Notes under the pieces: model-generated
What the model was told of the DNA's origin: nothing
What the model saw: the letters and a program-made list of their open reading frames with translations, nothing else
Database searches by the model: none
Part shown: positions 56,459 to 64,000 of the stretch, in pieces
Layout: each line of letters begins with the position of its first letter
Position numbering within the stretch: position 1 is the stretch's first letter
Program-made: the position numbers and the translations under genes
Source: Anaeramoeba ignava
Lineage: Eukaryota > Metamonada > Anaeramoebidae
NCBI GenBank assembly: GCA_028826165.1
Contig: JAPDFW010000147.1
Coordinates: 332,501-396,500, forward strand
Direction: 5' to 3'
DNA: 64,000 bases

Positions 56459-59400
56459 TTAATTGTTTGAAAAAGATTTGGAATAAAAATCAATTAAATA
56501 TGATCCTAAAATTGATTTTGGATTTAATTGATAAAAATCTTTTAAATCAATAAATTCTTCAATATTTTCTTTTGTTATTTTTGTTTCATCAATTTTATCA
56601 TGATAAAGAAAATAAATTAATTGATTAATTGTTTCAAATGATTTTTCTGAATATTCATGAACTTGATTTGATGAATCATTAACATTTAAAAACATTCCTT
56701 TAAATAATTCACTTCTTATTTGTAATATTAATTTATGAACTTTAATTTCTTTTTCTTCAACAATTATTGTAAAATCTTTTGTTTCATTTTGTTGATATAA
56801 TTGTTCAAAATCTCTCAATATTCCTTTTATTCCTTCTTTTTCTTTAATCCAATTTAAATCAAATCCTGTTTTCTCAAATAAATCATAAATTAATCCTTTT
56901 TCAAATTCTTCTTTTTGATTTTCAATTTCATTTAAAAATAATTCTTCTTCTTTTTTTTGTTTTCCAAATTCAATTTGATTTGAAAATAAAAATTGGAAAT
57001 TTGAATTAAATTGTGTATTGCTTTGAATAAATTGATTATTAAATTTTTCAATAAATTTATCAAAATCAATAAATCCTGTATAGAGAAAATTTAATGCAAA
57101 TTCAATAATTTCTTTTGGTTTTCTTCTGCAAATATTAATAAATCTTGTTAAAATTGTTAGATTATTATCAAATCTTATTAATAAAATTTGTTTATGAGCT
57201 TTAATTATTTCACCATCATTACTTTTAATTTCAATATCTTTAAATTCATTTGATTTCAAAAAATTGTTTAAATCATCATTAATTGAATAAATTTTTGGAA
57301 ATAAATCAATCATTTCTTGATTAATTCTTTTTTTTTTCAATTCGAAAATATTCAAATCTCTCATTAATAAAATTTTGATTTCATTTGAATATTTATTTTT
57401 CAAAGCATAATGCAGAGGTATTTCTTTTTCATTATTTTTGGAATTAATATCAGAACCTTTGGAAATTAATAATTCAATAATTTCTTTTGGATTTTTATTT
57501 TGTAAAGCAATATGTAAAGGTATTTCATTTTCATTATTTTTTGAATTAATATCAGAACCTTTGGAAATTAATAATTCAATAATTTCTTTTGGATATTCAT
57601 TTTTCAAAGCAATATGTAAAGGTGTTTCTTCATTCCATTTGTTTTTTGAATTAAGATCAGAACCTTTGGAAATTAATAATTCAATAATTTCATTTGGATA
57701 TTTATTTTGTAAAGCAATATGTAAAGGTATTTCATCTTCATAATTTTTTGAATTAATATCAGAACCTTTGGAAATTAATAATTCAATAATTTCTTTTGTA
57801 TTTTGATTTTGTAAAGCATAATGTAAAGGTATTTCATTTTCATTATTTTTTGAGTTAATATTAGAACCTTTGGAAATTAATAATTCAATAATTTCTTTTG
57901 AATATTTATTTCTCAAAGCAAAATGTAAAGGTATTTCTTTTCCATCTATTTTTGAATTAATATCAGAACCTTTGGAAATTAATAATTCAATAATTTCATT
58001 TGAATATTTATTTTGTAAAGCAATATGTAAAGGTATTTCATTTTTATTATTTTTTGAATTAATATCAGAACCTTTGGAAATTAATAATTCAATAATTTCA
58101 TTTGGATAATTATTTTTCAAAGCAATATGTAAAGGTATTTCATTTTGATTATTTTTTGAATTAATATCAGAACCTTTGGAAATTAATAATTCAATAATTT
58201 CATTTGGATATTTATTTCTCAAAGCAAAATGTAAAGGTATTTCTTTTCCATCTATTTTTGAATTAATATCAGAACCTTTGGAAATTAATAATTCAATAAT
58301 TTCTTTTGGATATTTATTTTTCAAAGCAATATGTAAAGGTATTTCATTCCATTTATTTTTTGAATTAATATCAGAACCTTTGGAAATTAATAATTCAATA
58401 ATTTCATTTGGATATTGATGTTGTAAAGCAAAATGTACAGGTATTTCATTCCATTTGTTTTTTGAATTAATATCAGAACCTTTGTAAATTAATAATTCAA
58501 TAATTTCTTTTGGATATTTATTTTTCAAAGCAATATGTAAAGGTATTTCATTTTCATTATTTTTTGAATTAATATCAGAACCTTTGGAAATTAATAATTC
58601 AATAATTTCTTTTGGATATTCATTTTTCAAAGCAATATGTAAAGGTATGTATTTTTTATTGTTTTTTGAATTAATATCAGAACCTTTGGAAATTAATAAT
58701 TCAATAATTTCATTTTGGATATTTATTTTGTAAAGCAATATGTAAAGGTATTTCATTTTCATTATTTTTTGAATTAATATCAGAACCTTTGGAAATTAAT
58801 AATTCAATAATTTCATTTGGATATTTATTTTTTAAAGCAAAATGTAAAGGTATTTCATTCCATTTGATTTTTGAATTAATATCAGAACCTTTGGAAATTA
58901 ATAATTCAATAATTTCTTTTGGATAATTATTTTTCAAAGCAATATGTAAAGGTATTTCATTCCATTTGTTTTTTGAATTAATATCAGAACCTTTGGAAAT
59001 TAATAATTCAATAATTTCTTTTGGATATTTATTTTGTAAAGCAAAATGTAAAGGTATTTCATTTTGATTATTTTTTGAATTAATATCAGAACCTTTGGAA
59101 ATTAATAATTCAATAATTTCATTTTGGATATTTATTTTGTAAAGCAAAATGTAAAGGTATTTCTTTTCCATCTATTTTTGAATTAATATCAGAACCTTTG
59201 GAAATTAATAATTCAATAATTTCTTTTGGATATTCATTTTTTAAAGCAATATGTAAAGGTATTTCATTTTGATTATTTTTTGAATTAATATCAGAACCTT
59301 TGGAAATTAATAATTCAATAATTTCATTTGGATATTTATTTTGTAAAGCAAAATGTAAAGGTATTTCATTTTGATTATTTTTTGAATTAATATCAGAACC

Positions 59401-61853
59401 TTTGGAAATTAATAATTCAATAATTTCATTTGGATATTGATTTTGTAAAGCAAAATGTAAAGGTATTTCTTTATTCCATTTGTTTTTTGAATTAATATCA
59501 GAACCTTTAGAAATTAATAATTCAATAATTTCATTTGGATATTTATTTTTCAAAGCAATATGTAAAGGTATTTCATTCCATTTGTTTTTTGAATTAATAT
59601 CAGATTCTTTGGAAATTAATAATTTAATAATTTCTTTTGGATTTTGATTTTGTAAAGCAATATGTAAAGGTATTTCATTTAGATTATTTTTTGAATTAAG
59701 ATCAGAACCTTTGGAAATTAATAATTCAATAACTTCATTTGGATATTTATTTTGTAAAGCAATATGTAAAGGTATTTTATTTAGATGATTTTTTGAATTA
59801 ATATCAAACTCTTTAGAAATTAATAATTCAATAACTTCATTTGGATTTTGATTTTGTAAAGCAATATGTAAAGGTATTTCATTCCATTTGTTTTTTGAAT
59901 TAATATTAGAACCTTTGGAAATTAATAATTTAATAATTTCTTTGGGATTTTGATTTTGTAAAGCAATATCTAAAGGTATTTCATTCCATTTGTTTTTTGA
60001 ATTAATATCAGAACCTTTGGAAATTAATAATTCAATAATTTCTTTTGGATATTTATTTTTCAAAGCAATATGTAAAGGTGTTTCATTTTGATTATTTTTT
60101 GAATTAATATCAGAACCTTTGGAAATTAATAATTCAATAATTTCTTTTGAATATTTATTTCTCAAAGCAAAATGTAAAGGTATTTCTTTTCCATCTATTT
60201 TTGAATTAATATCAGATTCTTTGGAAATTAACAATTCAATAATTTCTTTTGAATATTGATTTTGTAAAGCAAAATGTAAAGGTATTTCATTTTGATTATT
60301 TTTTGAATTAATATCAGAACCTTTGGAAATTAATAATTCAATAATTTCATTTGGATTTTTATTTTGTAAAGCAATATGTAAAGGTATTTCATTCCATTTG
60401 TTTTTTGAATTAATATCAGAACCTTTAGAAATTAATAATTCAATAATTTCATTTGGATATTTATTTTCCGTAAAGCAGTATGTAAAGGTATTTCATTTCG
60501 ATTATTTTTTGAATTAATATCAGAACCTTTGGAAATTAATAATTCAATAATTTCATTTGGATATTTATTTTTCAAAGCAGTATGTAAAGGTATTTCATCT
60601 TCATAATTTTTTGAATTAAGATCAGAACCTTTGGAAATTAATAATTCAATAACTTCTTTTGGATATTTATTTTTCAAAGCAATATGTAAAGGTATTTTAT
60701 CTTTATAATCTCTTGAATTAATATCAGAACCTTTGGAAATTAATAATTCAATAATTTCATTTGGATATTTATTTTTCAAAGAAAAATGTAAAGGTGTTTC
60801 ATTCCATTTGTTTTTTGAATTAATATCAGAACCTTTGGAAATTAATAATTCAATAATTTCTTTTGGATAATTATTTTGTAAAGCAATATGTAAAGGTGTT
60901 TCATTTAGATTATTTTTGGAATTAATATCAGAACCTTTGGAAATTAATAATTCAATAATTTCGTTTGGATATTTATTTTTTAAAGCAAAATGTAAAGGTA
61001 TTTCGTCTTCATCTATTTTTGAATTAATATTAGAATCTTTGGAAATTAATAATTCAATAACTTCATTTGAATATTGATTTTCCAAAGCAATATGTAAAGG
61101 TATTTTTTTTCCATCTATTTTTGAATTAATATTAGAACCTTTGAAAATTAATAATTCAATAACTTCTTTTGAATATTGATTTCTCAAAGCAAAATGTAAA
61201 GGTATTTCTTTTCCATCTATTTTTGAATTAATATTAGAACCTTTGGAAATTAATAATTCAATAATTTCTTTTGGGTATTTATTTCTCAAAGCAATATGTA
61301 AAGGTATTTCATTTTTATTATTTTTTGAATTAATATCAGAACCTTTGGAAATTAATAATTCAATAATTTCTTTTGGATTTTTATTTTTCAAAGCAAAATG
61401 TAAAGGTGTTTCATTTTGATTATTTTTTGAATTAATATCAGAATCTTTGGAAATTAATAATTCAATAATTTCATTTGGATTTTGATATTGTAAAGCAATA
61501 TGTAAAGGTATTTCATTTTGATTATTTTTTGAATTAATATCAGAACCTTTAGAAATTAATAATTTAATAATTTCTTTTGGATATTGGTGTTTTAAAGCTG
61601 AATGTAAAGAATTGTTTCCATTTTTATCAATCCAATTTAAGTTTGTTTCTTTTTCAATAAGTTTTTGGATCATTTCTTTTGTTGAATTTTGTTCAAATGC
61701 ATAATTTAGAAAAGGTTTACTTCCTTTTTCAATTTGTTCTGTTGTTTTCAAAGTTGGAATTGAATCAAAAAATTTAATATTGTTTTTTTGGATTTCAAAA
61801 TAGATTTCATAAACTTCATAAATTTGTATTGATTTTGTGTTGTTTTGATTCAT
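56459..61853 (-). pseudogene. Giant ankyrin-BTB-BTB gene, copy 2, with three frameshifts
   Basis: Same start (MNQNNTKS), ankyrin head and two BTB domains (FKDIEIKSNDGEIIKAHKQI and DFTIIVEEKEIKVHKLILQI) as copy 1. About 42 repeats of the 34-residue unit, more uniform in DNA than in copy 1. Frame breaks: CC inserted at 60468-60469 (+2), and a T4 instead of T3 at 59122-59125 and again at 58713-58716 (+1 each, in the same place of the repeat, 409 bp apart). The net +4 explains the four frames exactly; corrected length would be 1,796 residues. Either a pseudogene or unresolved repeat errors. Confidence 0.75.
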
Positions 61854-61960
61854 TTTTAATTTAAATTTTTGTTTAAAAAAATGAAAAGGAAAAATGAAAA
61901 AAAATGAAAAAAAAAGGAAAAAAAGGAAAAAAAATGAAAAAAAAGGAAAAAAAATTTGAA

Positions 61961-64000
61961 TTAAAAACGGAAATTATAAGTTGAACGAAGTTTTTGAGAA
62001 AGATTTGGATCAAGTTGTTGAATAACTTCTGGTGCTTCTGCAAAACAAACAAAGAAAGTTGTAACTCCTGAAGTAACAGTTTCTCTGTTATTTTTTTTTT
62101 AAATTAAAATTTTTAAATTAAATTAAAAAATTTATCTGAAATTAAAAAATTAAAAAATTTAAAAATTTACAAAACAACCAATGAAATAAACAAAGCAATT
62201 AATAAAGATATTAAACTAAAAGCAATCCAAATTTTATCATGATTAAAAGCAAAATAAGTGATAATTCCTGAAATAATTCCTGCAAATATTCCTGTAGAAA
62301 TAGCTGCCATATTAACTACTCCATTAATTAAATCATCATTTATTAAAGCATTTAATCCTCTTTCTTTGAATAAATTAAATGTTTTCTTTGATGCTTGAAG
62401 GAAATTGATTCCATAAATTGAGATATAAGCATAAGCAAATTGATTGAACTATTTTTTAAAATAAAATTTAAAATCAAAATTAAAATTAAAATCAAAATCA
62501 AATTTAAAATCAAAATTTAAAATCAAAATCAAAATCAAAATCAAATTTAAAATCAAATTCAAATTAAATCAAAATCAAATTCAAATTAAATCAAAATTAA
62601 AATCAATACAAATTCAGCTAGCCAATCTAAACAATTCAAAAAGCAAAGACACATGCATTTCAAAAAACCATTATCATTACTTTCACTTACTCTTGCAATC
62701 CATCTAAGTGTTTTTATAATTGCAACAATTAAAGAACCAACACAAATTGATCCAAAAGAGTAAGTGATTGCTCTTTTAAATGATTGAAAAGTTGGATCTT
62801 TGGGCATATTTCCCTTCAAGAAATCTTAATTTTTAAATTTGATTTTTAATTTTTGATTTTAATTTTAATTTTGAATTTAAATTTGAATTACAATAACTAG
62901 CATAAGTTCCACTTGATGTTGTATGAATAAGATTTGTAATTACTCCACTTGTCCAAAAATAAGAAAAAACGATATAAATTGCCCAATATTTACTACTGAT
63001 ATTATAAGTAACAATAGCAACATAAATCCATGCAAAAGTCCATGCAATTTGAAGAACAACTCCAAAAAGAAATGCAATTGTGATCTTAATTTCAAATTAT
63101 TTTATTTCAATTTATTTTATTTCAATTAATTTTATTCCAATTTATTTTATTCCAAATTATTTTATTTTAAATTATTTTATTCCAAATTAATTTATTCCAA
63201 TTTATTTTATTCCAAATTATTTTATTTCAAATTATTTTATTTCAAATTATTTTATTTCAAATTATTTTATTTCAATTTATTTTATTCCAAATTATTTTAT
63301 TTTAAATTATTTTATTCCAAATTATTTTATTTCAAATTATTTCAAATTATTTTATTTCAATTTATTTTATTTCAAATTATTTTATTTCAAATTATTTTAT
63401 TTCAAATTATTTTATTTCAAATTATTTTATTCCAAATTATTTTATTTCAAATTATTTTATTTCAAATTATTTTATTTCAAATTATTTTATTTTAAATTAT
63501 TTTATTCCAATTTATTTTATTCTAAATTTAATTACCATTGCTGGATATTTTTGAAGAGTTTTTGTAACATAAACTAATAAAACAGCTGAAAATGGTATTC
63601 TTTTTGCCCAAACTCGATAAAGAATAATTGAAATAATAAAGCAAAAAAGAAAAATTATTCCTCCAACAACAGATCCTAAAACAAACATTGCAATAGCAAG
63701 AAGTCCAGTAAAAACAATTCCCTTAAAAGATTTTTAATTTAATTTTAATTTTAATTTTGATTTTAATTTTAATTTTAATTTTAATTTTAATTTTAATTTT
63801 AATTTTAATTTTATTTTTAATTTTAATTTTAATTTTATTTTTAATTTTAATTTTAATTTTAATTTTAATTTTAATTTTAATTTTAATTTTAATTTTAATT
63901 TTTAATTTTAATTTTAATTTTAATTTTAATTTTAATTTTAATTTTAATTTTAATTTTTAATTTTTAATTTTAATTTTTAATTTTAATTTTAATTTTAATT
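61961..64000 (-). CDS. SLC44/CTL choline transporter-like protein, copy 2, 5' end beyond window
   Basis: Exons 2-6 visible: 63721-63536, 63084-62892, 62824-62610, 62448-62171 and 62084-61961, of identical lengths to copy 1, all in frame (332 codons with the stop). Motifs RITYSFGSICVGSLIVAII-like, FAYAYISIYGINFLQASKKT and FFVCFAEAPEVIQ are kept. Few differences: WIARVSESNDNGFLKCMC against WIVRVSESNDNDFLKCIC, and VVEQL-type changes near the end. Exon 1 with the Gln-rich N-terminus lies past 64000; 63722-64000 is the AATTTT intron 1 array. Second member of the duplicated pair. Confidence 0.9.
63085..63535 (-). repeat. SLC44 copy 2 intron 2, 15-bp TTTTATTTCAAATTA array
   Basis: About 30 units, same unit as in copy 1 with a different order of variants. 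Confidence 0.85.
63722..64000 (-). repeat. SLC44 copy 2 intron 1, AATTTT array running off the window
   Basis: (TTTTAA)n on plus to the last base of the window; exon 1 not reached. Confidence 0.8.

Larger units (their letters stand above)
48280..64000 (-). repeat. Tandem segmental duplication of [SLC44 + ankyrin-BTB-BTB]
   Basis: Block 1 is 48280-55978, block 2 is 56459 to beyond 64000, same orientation. The spacer between ankyrin ATG and SLC44 stop (53122-53218, 61854-61960), all visible SLC44 exons and intron arrays match. At least 7.5 kb per block. Confidence 0.85.

Noticed and set aside
49268-60517. Many plus-strand frames with repeated SFGYLF and ISEPLEINN
   Set aside because: Antisense shadow of the minus-strand ankyrin repeats.
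1-64000. tRNA, rRNA or other structured RNA genes
   Set aside because: No cloverleaf or rRNA-like segment was seen in the little complex non-coding sequence present.

Overview
The window is nuclear DNA from a very AT-rich protist. The evidence is spliced genes with GT...AG introns, TAA and TGA both used as stops, eukaryotic ribosomal protein eS17, the exon-junction protein Y14/RBM8A, the ribosome-biogenesis factor RRP36, an FHA-type checkpoint kinase, SH3 and RhoGEF proteins, and ankyrin/BTB proteins. Asn-Gln and Asn-Glu dipeptide linkers coded by AAAATC/AAAATG hexamers, together with simple-sequence introns, suggest an amoeboid protist such as Anaeramoeba. That placement is an inference from style, not a search result.

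Layout. 1-10.6 kb: two paralogous RND/sterol-sensing-domain (Dispatched/Patched-like) membrane proteins flank a small SANT/Myb protein. The terminal exon of the second copy is scrambled and runs into a roughly 150-bp satellite. 10.8-13.0 kb: eS17 and RRP36. 13.2-17.1 kb (minus): a five-SH3 coiled-coil adaptor. 17.3-27.7 kb: three tandem papain-family proteases of the CfaD/26-29-kDa type; the third carries a 625-bp TIR element in an intron. 27.8-29.5 kb (minus): a sugar/SV2-type MFS transporter. 29.6-34.9 kb (minus): a CHK2/Rad53-like FHA kinase with a 3-kb intron of 11-bp repeats. 35.2-37.6 kb (minus): three tandem small tetraspan proteins, one frameshifted. 37.7-39.3 kb: Y14. 39.4-41.8 kb: a 792-residue beta-rich tail-anchored protein. 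42.0-47.6 kb (minus): an ankyrin-RhoGEF-PH protein. 48.3-64 kb (minus): a head-to-tail duplication of [SLC44/CTL choline-transporter-like gene + giant ankyrin-BTB-BTB gene]. The second ankyrin gene has three frameshifts and the second SLC44 gene runs off the window.

Almost every intron is a tandem simple-sequence array with its own repeat unit (5, 6, 11, 12 or 15 bp). Paralogous introns differ in size more than tenfold, so arrays expand after gene duplication. Cores of the 39.4-45.4 kb genes are strikingly GC-rich against an otherwise 15-25% G+C background. Exon boundaries were inferred by hand from GT/AG sites, reading frame and paralogue or family conservation. For the multi-exon genes whose frames I summed, the inferred coding lengths came out as multiples of three, apart from the frame breaks described.
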